Assembly: GCA_902491375.1 (NCBI GenBank)
Contig: CABUHE010000031.1
Span: 1-24,296, forward strand
DNA from: an uncultured Prevotella sp.
Lineage (GTDB): Bacteria; Bacteroidota; Bacteroidia; Bacteroidales; Bacteroidaceae
Length of the DNA: 24,296 bases
Reading direction: 5' to 3'
In this document: piece by piece, positions 1 to 8,976 of the stretch
Position numbering within the stretch: the first letter of the stretch is position 1
Layout of the letters: each line of letters opens with the position of its first letter
Program-made: the position numbers and the translations under genes
The notes under the pieces: model-generated
What the model was told of the DNA's origin: nothing
Database searches by the model: none
Seen by the model: only the letters and a program-made list of their open reading frames with translations

Positions 1-25
1 ACTATATTTCAATAATTTCAAAGAA

Positions 26-3000
26 CTATTTATCCACTTTTACGGGACAGTAATGTGGTTGCCATTGGTTCAACATATTCGTATTTCTATAAAAATCGTA
101 TCTCGCGTCCCAATAACGCAAAGGATGGCTGTCATAAAAATTTTTCAAAGCATTTATCCTTGAACTTTCATCAAAATAATTCCTAATACGCGCTCCCGGA
201 TTCCCTTTCTGCGGCCTCATGTGATGACCTTCCCCATCAGTCTGGTTTCTCAGATATTCATTAAGCTCTTTATGCAACATTTTATGCCGAGACTTTGACA
301 TATCCGTCAACGGTTGTTTTTCAGGGCCACCCAAAGCTTTCTGATAAGAATGATGGCGTTGTATGTCTTCACCCGTCCATGGGCTTACACGCTCTTGCCT
401 TGCGGTCTTTAACGCCGAAACGCCTCCAGAAATTGCGCCAACGGCAACACCATTCAAAAGGCCATGACTCGCTGCATCTAACGCTTTCCACAGGTTTCCG
501 GTCGTCATAAAGCCTACAACAAAACAGCCAACCCCATTTGACACGCCGCCTGCTGCGGAGCCTAAAATCATACCCTTAAGCAAAGGACTATTTATATTTA
601 TACTTACATTTACATTTTCTATAATTAAACTCCTTATTTTTGAAGTAGCCAACTCGCCTATTTTTCCTCCAATAAACGACGTGACACCGCCTATTGCCGC
701 ACTATTTACGATATTCCAACCTGTCTGGCCGGCCAACCATGAATTTGTGGCGCCTGTTACGGCTCCACCCCATACACAACCTCCAAACTGCGGATACAAC
801 ATTCCCCAACCGTTTATGGCACCTGCACCGAACGCAGCAAAACTTTTACCTAAAACAGACCAAACATCACCTTTAATATTCCCATCTATAAGGTTCACCC
901 CTAAATTCACGACACCTCCCAACAAAATGGAAAAGACATCATCCAAAATAGCATATTCCCCACTCGGGTCTGTATATTTCAACGGGTTGTTAAGGCAATA
1001 CGAGTATCTGTTGAAACTTTGGCTGTTGTCAGGAGCCTGCACGAAGTTGTCGGGACTGAGGAAACGACCGAGCAACGGGTCGTAAACGCGCCCGTTCATG
1101 TTCACGAGGTTGAACTCCGTCAGCATTTCGTGCCCCGTGTAACCGAGGTAAAAGCCGATGTCGTTTTTTGTGACCGTCTGCTTTCCCCAAGCGTCATACG
1201 ACGCCTCAAACACAGAGTTGCCGTTCTCGTCCACTATCCTGACTATGCTGCCGAGATTGTCGGTTATCATGAAATAAGTGGCCGTGCCTCCCTTACGGTT
1301 CACTATGTGGAGAACGCCGTTGCCCGGATAATAGAACTCACGTGAAACATTGCCCTCGGTCACCACGTCGAAGCCGTCGGCGTAGACTATGGTGCGCACC
1401 AAGGAGTTATCCTTATACAGCCTGCTCATCCAGCGTTCGCCGTCAGGACCGTAAACAAACTCCATCTTGTTACCTCTGCCATCGGTCAGCAAGGTTATGT
1501 TGCCGTTGCCGTCATATTCGGCCGTTTGGTCTATACGTAAATCATTTTTCATGATGTTGCTTAGACCTGTTACGGCATGCGGACGTGACGATTCGTAAGC
1601 GTACTGCCCTACGGTGTTAATTGAAAGGATGTTGCCATCGTCCGAATACGTACAAACCTGGTTTCTCGGCAATACGGCGTAGGCCGACACTCCGTCTTGC
1701 GCATGAAGGCTGTCGGCGCAGAAAGACGTAAGCAAGTTGTAGTTAGGCGCGCTGATTATGCTGTCGCCCATTACGAAAGCCAACGATGACACAGAAGAGG
1801 ATTCTATGGAAACAAGGCGGTCGAGATTGTCGTAACCGAACGTTTCCCTTACTCCAGAAAACATGCCTTCACGCGAAAGCAAGTTACCCGTAGACGCTTC
1901 ATACCCGAAAGACATTTTGAATATGTTATCGCCACCTTTCGTCACCGACAAAGTGGACGGCAGGCCGGTAGTCTTACTACGTGTCTCGCCGGACACTATT
2001 CCACCGGCGAACATGTATTGCGTCGTACTGCCTGTGTACGCATTCAACTGCCATACGGTCTTGCCGCCAATGCGCATGGATGACATATTGCCATAGCAGT
2101 CGTAATCATAATTTATGGTTGTCCCGGGATAAACGATTTTGGTAACATCACCATTGGCATTATACTCATACAATATTAGCATTGGACTCATGTTATTGCC
2201 CATACCGGAAACAATAGTCTGCGAAACGCGCCCAAAATTGTCGTACCTATAACTTACAATTCTCCTGTCGCGCACCATACCAGTCAGACGCATGGCCGAC
2301 GAACCCGAAGTTCCGTAAACATAAGAAGTCTTTACGCCGTCATACTCAGTAGAAACGACATGCCCATATACGTCGTATCCTGTAGCCACGGTCTTTCCGC
2401 GCGCATCCTTACGGAGAGTCTCGCGCCCTGCGGCGTCGTATGTGTAAGTTGTCGTACCCGCGTCGGGGTCTGACAGTGACGTGCGGTTGCCTACGTCGTC
2501 GTAACCGAAGCCCACCGTGTTACCGCAAGTACTCACGCCTGTTGGCTTGCCGTTCTTCCCATATTGCCAAGTAACTGTGTTTACAGGGTCTGAAGCCGAC
2601 ACGACGTCGCCCCACGCGTTATAAGCCTTGGTGTAAGACCGCCCTGTGCCGAGCGTCGTCGTGACGCTCCTGTTGCCGTAAGAATACGTAGTGGTGTTCC
2701 TCCCCACGTTCTCGTCACGGCTTACGCGCCCGCGCTGATCGTAAGTAAAGTTCTCCGTAAACGAAAGATCGCCCTCTTTCGTGACGATTCTATGTTGGCG
2801 GCCTTTAGCATCGTAAGTTGTTTGTATTGAGGTTTGTACGTCCTTTGCCCCTACCGACTCAACAAGCACTTCCCGCCCACGCGAATCATACCAGGTCTTC
2901 ACCCACGGCTCTCCGGCGGCTTGCCCTAACACATAATATTTTTTAGTTGCGGACGAACCCCACCCCATAGTCGTTGAAGAGACCTTGCCGGTAGGCGACT

Positions 3001-5173
3001 CTGTTCTAACGAGCCGTCCCCAACCGTCATACGTATATTTCGTTGTGAGCACGGCCGAGGCGTCAGTCTCGTCATTCTCAGCCGTAAGATTGCCCAAAGC
3101 GTCATATTCAAACGTGTTCACGGCCGATGCCGGCGACGTATATTTCTTGACTATGTTGTCGCCGTAAACATCGTAAACATTATAAGAAACAAGCTTGTCT
3201 ACACCCTTACCTTCAACATAAGACGAAAGTATGTTGCCCCATGCATCGTAAGCGTAACGGGTAGTTACGGGCATTGACGACTCGGAGTTTTCAGTCACAG
3301 CCGTCTTGCGCCCCTTGTCATCGTACACAATGGTTGTTCTTGCTTCGTGCTCTTCAGCGTCGGCATCATATTCAATAAATTCGTCCACGATCTGCGGAAG
3401 CCATACGCCTCCTTTCTTCACAAAGCTGCCGTAACTTACATCCTTATATACATAACCGTCGTCATGTTCCGTGCGCTCGTTAGTCAGTTGTCCCTTGTCC
3501 GTATCATAATTGTAAGTCGTCGTCGCCGTGTTACCGTCGAAATCGGTCTCAACCACCGACGACGGATAAGCGGCGTAAACTTTCTTACCTTTGTCCGTAA
3601 CAGACATCGAAGTTACGGCAGTGGCCGTTGCACCTCCGACGGTCTGCGTAGTAGTAGTTTTCGAGGGAATGTAAAACGTATTATTCCAAGTATTTACATT
3701 CGTCGATACGGTTGTGCCCTGCGTCTGGTTGTTAACCGTAAGCCCGGTCATGCCCAGCAGGCCCTTGCCCTGCATGTGCCCCTTAAGACCGGAATATTTG
3801 TAAAAAACTGTCTCGCTGCCGACGGCTCCGTTAGTGCTCACTGTTTTTTTGACGACAGGCAACGGCAAGTTAACGTCTACCATGGGATATACCGCACCGC
3901 TCCCTTTCGAATACACGGCAGCGTCGCCCGACAAAGTACTGTAAGTAAAAGCCGTACTATTGTCAAAACAGTCTGTAAAGGAGACAACTTTACCGCTTGC
4001 GGCCGTGGCGGCGTTACCATAAACGCGCAAGAACGGCTCAGTATAGGCGTTTGACGAGCTGTAACAGTCATATCCGTAATTAAACAATTCGGGCATGCCG
4101 TCGCCGTTGAAGTCACCTACGGCGTAACGACACGCAAGGGCGTCGTCCTTGCGTGTCGACGTTGATGTTTTCATCAGTGTCAGCCCCGCACCCGTTGAGC
4201 GCAACCAATAAACCGTAGCCTTATTGTCCTGATAAGCGTTTATAACGACGTCGCTCTTACCGTCGTGATCTATGTCATAAACGTTTATACTGAAATATTC
4301 ATCATCTTTCTTATGGCTTGTTATGTTTGATATCTTACCGATGTTGACAACGTTGAAAGTTCCGTCGCCTTGGCTAAGAGCCAATTTGAACGCCCCCCCG
4401 TCAAAAGTAAGGAAATCAGTAAGGCCGTCACCGTTGAAATCGCCTTGAGACATCCTGGCGCAACTCTTAACGGAAGTGCCTGTCACTGCATCAGAATTGC
4501 TGAATTTGTTAGCATCCCCACGGTTGAAAAATATCTTGTAGCCGCTACCGTAAAAGAATATGATGTCGTTAAGGCCGTCGTTGTTGAAGTCAGCCGAAAA
4601 CAATTCTGACGGCTTACTACCCAAAGACACGGAAACTTCCGAGAAATCCAACGTATAACCGCCGGTATTGTATATTCTCATAAGTGTATATGAAGTTCCA
4701 CTCACAGGCTCACGCCCTACAACGAGGAGTTCACTTTTACCATCGTTGTCAAAATCAACAGCCGTGTATAATGGAAAATCGTCTGATTTTTTCAGAACAC
4801 AGTTGAAGTTGTTCATACTGCGATTACCGCCGTTTTTATCACCGCAAACAAAAAAGAATGTAGCAAGCATCCTGTCCCTATCAGCCACCGTAGACAAATT
4901 TGGCAGTATTAAATCAACAATGCCGTCACCCGTAATGTCAGCAGCGATGGGACTACCCTGTTTTTCACGCCAGTCATCCCATTCAAAGCTTGCCCCAAAT
5001 TTCAATTCTGTCTTTTTCGAGAAGCTGACACTTCCATCAACGTTTAGTTTTGACGGATAAATATAACAATAATTGTTAAGTTCAACATCATTTGAGCTAA
5101 GGCCGACTTCCACGGGGCACATTTCAATCAAGTCTGAAATTCCATCGCCGTTCATGTCTGCAGACATGAACAT
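26..5173 (-). CDS. Rhs/YD-repeat polymorphic toxin, large 3' part of a frameshifted gene
   Basis: The 1715 residues run as follows. Seven FG-GAP/VCBS calcium-loop repeats occupy roughly residues 1-390 (for example ADMNGDGISDL, GDFNGDGLTDF). A TcdB-like middle region follows, then more than a dozen YD repeats (YDAWGN, YDALGN, YDDVGNRT). The Rhs core ends in NRYSYCLNNPLKYTDPSGE near residue 1405. After the core comes a hydrophobic, glycine-rich pre-toxin segment. The tip (about 1600-1715) has RHHSYQKALGG and HKMLHKELNEYL, the usual look of an HNH/endonuclease VII-type metal-finger nuclease. Rhs shells encapsulate and deliver such C-terminal toxins to rival cells. There is no export signal at the annotated start: the frame stays open upstream of the ATG to about 5220 and continues the preceding ORF (5206-6216). 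This is therefore probably one gene of about 2,060 codons broken by a single base. The toxin class is inferred from motifs only. Confidence 0.9.
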   Translation of the reverse strand: MFMSADMNGDGISDLIEMCPVEVGLSSNDVELNNYCYIYPSKLNVDGSVSFSKKTELKFGASFEWDDWREKQGSPIAADITGDGIVDLILPNLSTVADRDRMLATFFFVCGDKNGGNRSMNNFNCVLKKSDDFPLYTAVDFDNDGKSELLVVGREPVSGTSYTLMRIYNTGGYTLDFSEVSVSLGSKPSELFSADFNNDGLNDIIFFYGSGYKIFFNRGDANKFSNSDAVTGTSVKSCARMSQGDFNGDGLTDFLTFDGGAFKLALSQGDGTFNVVNIGKISNITSHKKDDEYFSINVYDIDHDGKSDVVINAYQDNKATVYWLRSTGAGLTLMKTSTSTRKDDALACRYAVGDFNGDGMPELFNYGYDCYSSSNAYTEPFLRVYGNAATAASGKVVSFTDCFDNSTAFTYSTLSGDAAVYSKGSGAVYPMVDVNLPLPVVKKTVSTNGAVGSETVFYKYSGLKGHMQGKGLLGMTGLTVNNQTQGTTVSTNVNTWNNTFYIPSKTTTTQTVGGATATAVTSMSVTDKGKKVYAAYPSSVVETDFDGNTATTTYNYDTDKGQLTNERTEHDDGYVYKDVSYGSFVKKGGVWLPQIVDEFIEYDADAEEHEARTTIVYDDKGRKTAVTENSESSMPVTTRYAYDAWGNILSSYVEGKGVDKLVSYNVYDVYGDNIVKKYTSPASAVNTFEYDALGNLTAENDETDASAVLTTKYTYDGWGRLVRTESPTGKVSSTTMGWGSSATKKYYVLGQAAGEPWVKTWYDSRGREVLVESVGAKDVQTSIQTTYDAKGRQHRIVTKEGDLSFTENFTYDQRGRVSRDENVGRNTTTYSYGNRSVTTTLGTGRSYTKAYNAWGDVVSASDPVNTVTWQYGKNGKPTGVSTCGNTVGFGYDDVGNRTSLSDPDAGTTTYTYDAAGRETLRKDARGKTVATGYDVYGHVVSTEYDGVKTSYVYGTSGSSAMRLTGMVRDRRIVSYRYDNFGRVSQTIVSGMGNNMSPMLILYEYNANGDVTKIVYPGTTINYDYDCYGNMSSMRIGGKTVWQLNAYTGSTTQYMFAGGIVSGETRSKTTGLPSTLSVTKGGDNIFKMSFGYEASTGNLLSREGMFSGVRETFGYDNLDRLVSIESSSVSSLAFVMGDSIISAPNYNLLTSFCADSLHAQDGVSAYAVLPRNQVCTYSDDGNILSINTVGQYAYESSRPHAVTGLSNIMKNDLRIDQTAEYDGNGNITLLTDGRGNKMEFVYGPDGERWMSRLYKDNSLVRTIVYADGFDVVTEGNVSREFYYPGNGVLHIVNRKGGTATYFMITDNLGSIVRIVDENGNSVFEASYDAWGKQTVTKNDIGFYLGYTGHEMLTEFNLVNMNGRVYDPLLGRFLSPDNFVQAPDNSQSFNRYSYCLNNPLKYTDPSGEYAILDDVFSILLGGVVNLGVNLIDGNIKGDVWSVLGKSFAAFGAGAINGWGMLYPQFGGCVWGGAVTGATNSWLAGQTGWNIVNSAAIGGVTSFIGGKIGELATSKIRSLIIENVNVSININSPLLKGMILGSAAGGVSNGVGCFVVGFMTTGNLWKALDAASHGLLNGVAVGAISGGVSALKTARQERVSPWTGEDIQRHHSYQKALGGPEKQPLTDMSKSRHKMLHKELNEYLRNQTDGEGHHMRPQKGNPGARIRNYFDESSRINALKNFYDSHPLRYWDARYDFYRNTNMLNQWQPHYCPVKVDK

Positions 5174-5205
5174 CTGGGTCTTTTTGCGTACAAATATTGA
5201 ACTGT

Positions 5206-6216
5206 TTAAAGTAAGGTCGGGACTATTTTCACAGGCTTTAGCTGTTCCCCCGAACCGTTAGACTCAACCACCGACACCAAACGTGAAAACTTAGTATGAC
5301 TCTGGTCGCTCGTCGTATTATAATTAAACGTGTATTTTCTCAGGACTGTGCCATGCACGGTTGTTGTCACGGTCTTAAGGCGCATGGCTACTTTACAAGC
5401 AACATTCTCTATACGGAATTCACGAATATCACTGCGGCTTTCGTATGCGAAAGTGATTTCATTCGGGGTTTGCGCTGAAGACACATTCTTGTTGAGCCCG
5501 TATGAAATCTTTGATATATAAACAAAGTTGTTGTTCTTCGTATATGTATAATCGGCGTAATTGCCTAAAACATCTTCCACACGGCTAAGATACCATGCAT
5601 TGCAAACAGTCTCACCACTCTTGCTTCGGTAATCCTGACGCGACGAAGTCGTATTGCCGTATGTCATTGTACGTCCATCGGCGGTGGTCACCATAAAATA
5701 CAACCCATAACCGCCTGACTTCACCGACACAGTTGATACGGGGTCGGACTCCATCTTATACATCGCCCCTACCGTACCCTGGCTCCCAGACGTCAATATC
5801 AGGCGTTGACCGTCAATGCTGAATTTATCGGCCGCACCGTGTACTATACGCGTAGCCAAGCCATCATGATAAATGTCACCCGGCACACGGTTTATGACCG
5901 ACAACCCTGAAATATTAAATCCATAACCGACAACACCATTGCCGGCCTGACTGCTGTAAGACACAGCCACTTGGGGGCTAACAGTGCCATGTCCAGAAGC
6001 CGAAACTATCGGAATATTCAATGTTGCAGCCCCCATCGTGCTTACGTCCGTTTTTACGGTCGTACCTATTACTGGGTGCGTATCAGTACTACTTATTATA
6101 GGCTTAAGCGTATAATTAAAATCGTCGGGTAATGCACCACTGCAAACAACGGCACAAAATATAAAAAAAACAAATGCCTGCACACGCCAGAGCATTCTTC
6201 CATATAATTTATTCAT
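5206..6216 (-). CDS. SpvB-like N-terminal part of the frameshifted Rhs toxin gene
   Basis: This 336-residue ORF begins with a charged then hydrophobic Sec-type signal peptide (about residues 1-28; FVFFIFCAVVCSGA). It continues as an SpvB/TcaC-type N-terminal domain, with PIVSASGHGTVSPQVAVSYSSQ and VGYGFNISGLS. In intact relatives this domain leads straight into FG-GAP repeats. Here it stops at TAA (5206-5208), just where the next ORF opens in the -1 frame. Adding one C to the CCC run (minus strand, 5219-5221) gives VKIVPDLTLNSSIFVRKKTQMF and joins the two parts. It starts 6 bases after the stop of the small upstream gene, so the two are co-transcribed. As it stands, only a secreted N-terminal fragment would be made from this start. 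A sequencing or assembly error would explain the same picture. Confidence 0.85.
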   Translation of the reverse strand: MNKLYGRMLWRVQAFVFFIFCAVVCSGALPDDFNYTLKPIISSTDTHPVIGTTVKTDVSTMGAATLNIPIVSASGHGTVSPQVAVSYSSQAGNGVVGYGFNISGLSVINRVPGDIYHDGLATRIVHGAADKFSIDGQRLILTSGSQGTVGAMYKMESDPVSTVSVKSGGYGLYFMVTTADGRTMTYGNTTSSRQDYRSKSGETVCNAWYLSRVEDVLGNYADYTYTKNNNFVYISKISYGLNKNVSSAQTPNEITFAYESRSDIREFRIENVACKVAMRLKTVTTTVHGTVLRKYTFNYNTTSDQSHTKFSRLVSVVESNGSGEQLKPVKIVPTLL

Positions 6217-6222
6217 GATTCG

Positions 6223-6645
6223 CTATCCTTTTACGATTTTCCATGTAGTGGATTGTTTCCCGACGGTAATATTCAGTAAGTAAACACCATCCGAACAATT
6301 ACCAAGATCTATGTCATTACCCGAGTTGCTGACTTCTTGCATGGCAACCAATACGCCGCCATTCGTATAGACACTGATTGTGCCCCGTACTTTCCCGCTG
6401 GTGATTGCGCTTACTATTACACGTACACGTTTACCATCAGAATTGGGAAAAATCCTCACGTCGTAGGCATCTGCAATTTCTTCATGATAAGCCTCTGTAT
6501 CACATACTTCTTCCGCACAGCGCGTCAACAATAACGTACGTGATATACGATTGCCGGATGCGTCATAACCAAAGCTCACCTTGCGTTGTGCAACGACACC
6601 GCAGGCAAAAGCAAAAAACAATAAAATTAGTAAAAAACCTTTCAT
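6223..6645 (-). CDS. Small secreted protein with one YD motif and T9SS type A-like C-terminal domain
   Basis: The 140 residues have three parts. A signal peptide covers residues 1-19 (ends GVVAQ). A mature N-terminus follows with a single Rhs-style motif, FGYDASGNRISR. From about residue 63 there is a C-terminal beta-domain, VRIFPNSDGKRVRV ... GTISVYTNGGVLV ... LGNCSDGVYLLNITV, ending in a basic WKIVKG tail. That layout matches type IX secretion type A sorting domains, which are cleaved while the cargo is anchored to the outer surface. It is the first gene of the Rhs transcription unit, only 6 bases from the next start. I infer that it is a surface partner, chaperone or adaptor of the Rhs protein. 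No family with known function is recognised. Confidence 0.8.
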   Translation of the reverse strand: MKGFLLILLFFAFACGVVAQRKVSFGYDASGNRISRTLLLTRCAEEVCDTEAYHEEIADAYDVRIFPNSDGKRVRVIVSAITSGKVRGTISVYTNGGVLVAMQEVSNSGNDIDLGNCSDGVYLLNITVGKQSTTWKIVKG

Positions 6646-6748
6646 AAAGAGTTATCATTTTTTATATACTTTTCAATCTGTCGCAGTATACTCAATGGCA
6701 TGGCGCATTACGCAACCAAAGCTATTGGCCTCTTTTCCTCGTCATTGA

Positions 6749-6756
6749 CAAAAGTA
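6749..6756 (-). promoter_or_regulatory. Candidate -7 element for the Rhs operon
   Basis: The minus strand reads TACTTTTG, which fits the Bacteroidetes TAnnTTTG element, about 100 bases upstream of the small secreted gene. No -33 TTG lies at the usual spacing. A second match, TAGCTTTG, lies closer to the gene at 6717-6724, so the choice is uncertain. Confidence 0.3.
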
Positions 6757-6952
6757 AGGATATTTAACAAAATAATAAAATTTTTTAATATTAAAAATAC
6801 GTAAATAAATAACATCCTTACAAAAAGGACATTTCCCGCCCACGGCAAAGTAAAAACTTTTGACAAAGGATTTTTGTGAAATAGAAAAAGAATGTTGCCA
6901 AACAGTGACGTTTCTGCCCCGTTTGCAACTGTTATGATAAACCTGACCATTC

Positions 6953-7026
6953 AAAAGGGCATCTTTTACAAAGCAATAGAGGGCATTTTACGCTGCGAAA
7001 GATGCTCTTTTAAAGCATAAAAGAGC
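6953..7026. repeat. Dispersed palindromic repeat, copy A
   Basis: Two short direct units (GGGCATCTTTTAC at 6957-6969 and GGGCATTTTAC at 6981-6991) are followed by a perfect 9-bp hairpin, GCTCTTTTA/TAAAAGAGC (7004-7012/7018-7026). The 11-mer GAAAGATGCTC (6997-7007) recurs exactly at 15950-15960 in copy B. It lies between genes. Confidence 0.5.
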
Positions 7027-7236
7027 ACATATCAGGAAACAATAAACAATATTTCAGCATACGAGCAGGACACAAAGCCATAACATTCTGGCTGTCAAAG
7101 GTTTATCCGAACGGCTTAAATTAAAGGCTATTCAGCATAAAACAAAATATCTTATACTAAGACCTGACTCAAAACAAGACTGACTCAAAACGAATAATCA
7201 GACTTAACCGTACTGAAAAACATTAAAAGAAATATG

Positions 7237-8727
7237 TCAGTCGGCAGCCAGTTTCTGATATACCGACGGCGGCATACCCATAACCTGACGGAAAGCACGG
7301 TTGAAACTTGACGCGTTGCGGTAGCCAAGACTCTCGTAAATGCCCTGTATGGTAATGTTGCCGTAATGCTCGGTATCACGCAGACGGCGGCACGCCTCAC
7401 GCACACGGAACTCATTAAGAAGGGTTTTGAAGTTCTTGCCGTAGCTGCTGTTGATAACCCACGAAACGTATCTTGTGTTTGACCCGACGCTGCGCGCCAG
7501 CACAGTCAGACTGAAATCCGGGTCGGTTATCACGTCAATGTCGCTGAAAATCTTGCCAATCTTCTCAAGCAGCAGTGCCGTCTGCTCACTGTCGAGCATA
7601 ACAGGCTGTCCGGCGTTGTCGTCTCCGTCGCCGCTTATATCATCGTCGTCAGCGTCAGCCGCGACGGGCTGCATGAGCGGACGCGGTGTTGATACAACTC
7701 CGCACATGTCGTTCTCCTTATCACGCTGTACCAGTATCCGCTGCGCACGCCGCAGTCTATGATAGGCATACCAGGCCGTAACCGACGCCACGACAGCCAG
7801 AAACAGCAGCAGCGCAAGAACCACAAGGGCATCAGACTGCTTTGTTATCACTCCGCTTAGCCATGTTATGCGCTCGCCGTTAAGGCTGTCCTTATATACA
7901 TCAAGACGGTTGCGCACAATATAAAAACGCTTGGCGTTGAACACAGAATCAGTCAATGCGAGAGCCCTTGCACGATAGGCAGCCGTCTCATCAGCACGTC
8001 CCAGTCCGCCATAAGCGTCTGACATAATATGCAGGGCATTAATCATCAGCTCGTCGTCATCAAGTTTTCCCGACAGACTCATGCACATCTTGCCATACTT
8101 CAAAGCCTCATCATAGCGGTCGAGCTTGACAAGCACGTTGCCGATCTCGCTCAGCTGTACAAGCCGGTAAGAGTCGCCCATGTTATTGTCTCCGACAAAA
8201 CGCAGCGTCTTGAAATGCCACGACAGGGCCGAATCAAGCTCGTTGCGTGCCTGCCATATACGCGCGCGATTATATAATAGGTAATAGGCAAGATTCAGAT
8301 TATCGCCCGAGCTGGCCTTACGCTCCAAGACATAATACTCCTCCGCCTTCGTAACGTTGCCCAGCCGGCAGTAAGTGCCGACAATGTTGGAAAGGAAGCG
8401 CGCCTGCATGTCGCGGTTGCCGCATTTACATGCGATACTATAGCCGTCTAAAAAATAAGAGAGGCTGCTGTTATTGTCGTTGAAACAATTATAAATATTC
8501 CCTATATAGCCCATGCAGACCATCATCGACAGACTGTCTTTGCATGTTTCAGCCTGTTCAAGACCAGTTATGAAGCCCTCCAGAGCGTTCAGATAACGCC
8601 CTGCGTAGAAGTCCTTTTTCGCCTCATCAACAACAGGTTTGGTACGGCTGCCGCCAAATACAGGAGAGCCGTAAACGAGAAGCAAGGCTAAAAACAGGGC
8701 AAAAGCCCCCGATGACAGATGTTTCAT
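7237..8727 (-). CDS. Membrane-anchored TPR/AraC-type transcriptional regulator
   Basis: From the chosen ATG the protein has 496 residues. A signal peptide or N-terminal anchor (MKHLSSGAFALFLALLLVYG) precedes a TPR-like helical sensor region (about 30-285), with pairs such as YCRLGNVTKAEEYY and LGRADETAAYRARAL. One transmembrane helix lies near 297-318 (VVLALLLFLAVVASVTAWYAY). An acidic linker follows, then a C-terminal AraC/XylS helix-turn-helix with the signature GYRNASSFNRAFRQVMGMPPSVY. This is the Bacteroidetes one-component design in which a periplasmic TPR part senses and a cytoplasmic HTH binds DNA. A longer start at 8769 is less likely, because a TAAATTTG promoter element (8748-8755) would lie inside it and the signal peptide begins at 8727. 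It is divergent from the secreted-protein pair at 8977-12278, its most likely target. The ligand is unknown. Confidence 0.92.
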   Translation of the reverse strand: MKHLSSGAFALFLALLLVYGSPVFGGSRTKPVVDEAKKDFYAGRYLNALEGFITGLEQAETCKDSLSMMVCMGYIGNIYNCFNDNNSSLSYFLDGYSIACKCGNRDMQARFLSNIVGTYCRLGNVTKAEEYYVLERKASSGDNLNLAYYLLYNRARIWQARNELDSALSWHFKTLRFVGDNNMGDSYRLVQLSEIGNVLVKLDRYDEALKYGKMCMSLSGKLDDDELMINALHIMSDAYGGLGRADETAAYRARALALTDSVFNAKRFYIVRNRLDVYKDSLNGERITWLSGVITKQSDALVVLALLLFLAVVASVTAWYAYHRLRRAQRILVQRDKENDMCGVVSTPRPLMQPVAADADDDDISGDGDDNAGQPVMLDSEQTALLLEKIGKIFSDIDVITDPDFSLTVLARSVGSNTRYVSWVINSSYGKNFKTLLNEFRVREACRRLRDTEHYGNITIQGIYESLGYRNASSFNRAFRQVMGMPPSVYQKLAAD

Positions 8728-8747
8728 GACTTGTACGTTTCTGACTG

Positions 8748-8755
8748 CAAATTTA
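8748..8755 (-). promoter_or_regulatory. -7 promoter element of the AraC-type regulator gene
   Basis: TAAATTTG on the minus strand lies 20 bases before the ATG at 8727. It matches the Bacteroidetes TAnnTTTG element and favours that start over the ATG at 8769. No clear -33 element is seen. Confidence 0.45.
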
Positions 8756-8847
8756 TACAATAGAAACAAATTTAATACATTTATGACCGTTTTTAGTTCA
8801 AAACTTTTGCTATTTCATAAAATATTAAATATTCAATGGGCATAACG

Positions 8848-8878
8848 TTGCAAATAAAGAAAATAATTACCAACTTTG
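8848..8878 (+). promoter_or_regulatory. Promoter of the secreted-protein pair
   Basis: TTG (8848-8850), a 20-base spacer and CAACTTTG (8871-8878) match the Bacteroidetes -33/-7 layout with one mismatch in the first TA. The resulting leader of about 95 bases contains a small stem, TACCTC/GAGGTA (8903-8908/8926-8931). The region between the two divergent genes (8728-8976) is where the AraC-type regulator would be expected to bind. Confidence 0.5.
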
Positions 8879-8976
8879 CTGCAACATGAATCCGGCACGC
8901 TTTACCTCCCGAAGCGATTATCTGCGAGGTATAGCAAAACATCAGACGAAAGTTTAACTTAAATCAAAGATATAAG

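Larger units (their letters stand above)
6646..7236. other. Intergenic region, no gene seen
   Basis: This AT-rich spacer separates the Rhs operon start (left) from the end of the AraC-type regulator gene (right). It holds the promoter candidates of the Rhs operon, a member of the dispersed palindromic repeat family (6953-7026), and a 12-base direct repeat, CTGACTCAAAAC, at 7164-7175 and 7180-7191. The short ORFs here look like chance: low-complexity sequence with overlapping frames and no start signals. Confidence 0.6.

Noticed and set aside
3347..4054. Long open frame antisense to the Rhs gene (235 codons)
   Set aside because: It has no recognisable domain and lies opposite strongly supported YD-repeat coding sequence. 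Repetitive GC-rich codons on the real strand explain the open antisense frame.
5200..5225. Programmed ribosomal frameshift joining the two Rhs parts
   Set aside because: The sequence at the join (GTC CCG ACC TTA CTT TAA) has no slippery heptamer in the right frame. The nearby TTTAAAC is in phase with the downstream frame, not the upstream one. A lost base is simpler.
6708..6954. Two overlapping 70-80 codon ORFs on the minus strand
   Set aside because: They are in AT-rich spacer, overlap each other in different frames, overlap the Rhs operon promoter candidates, and show no recognisable protein.
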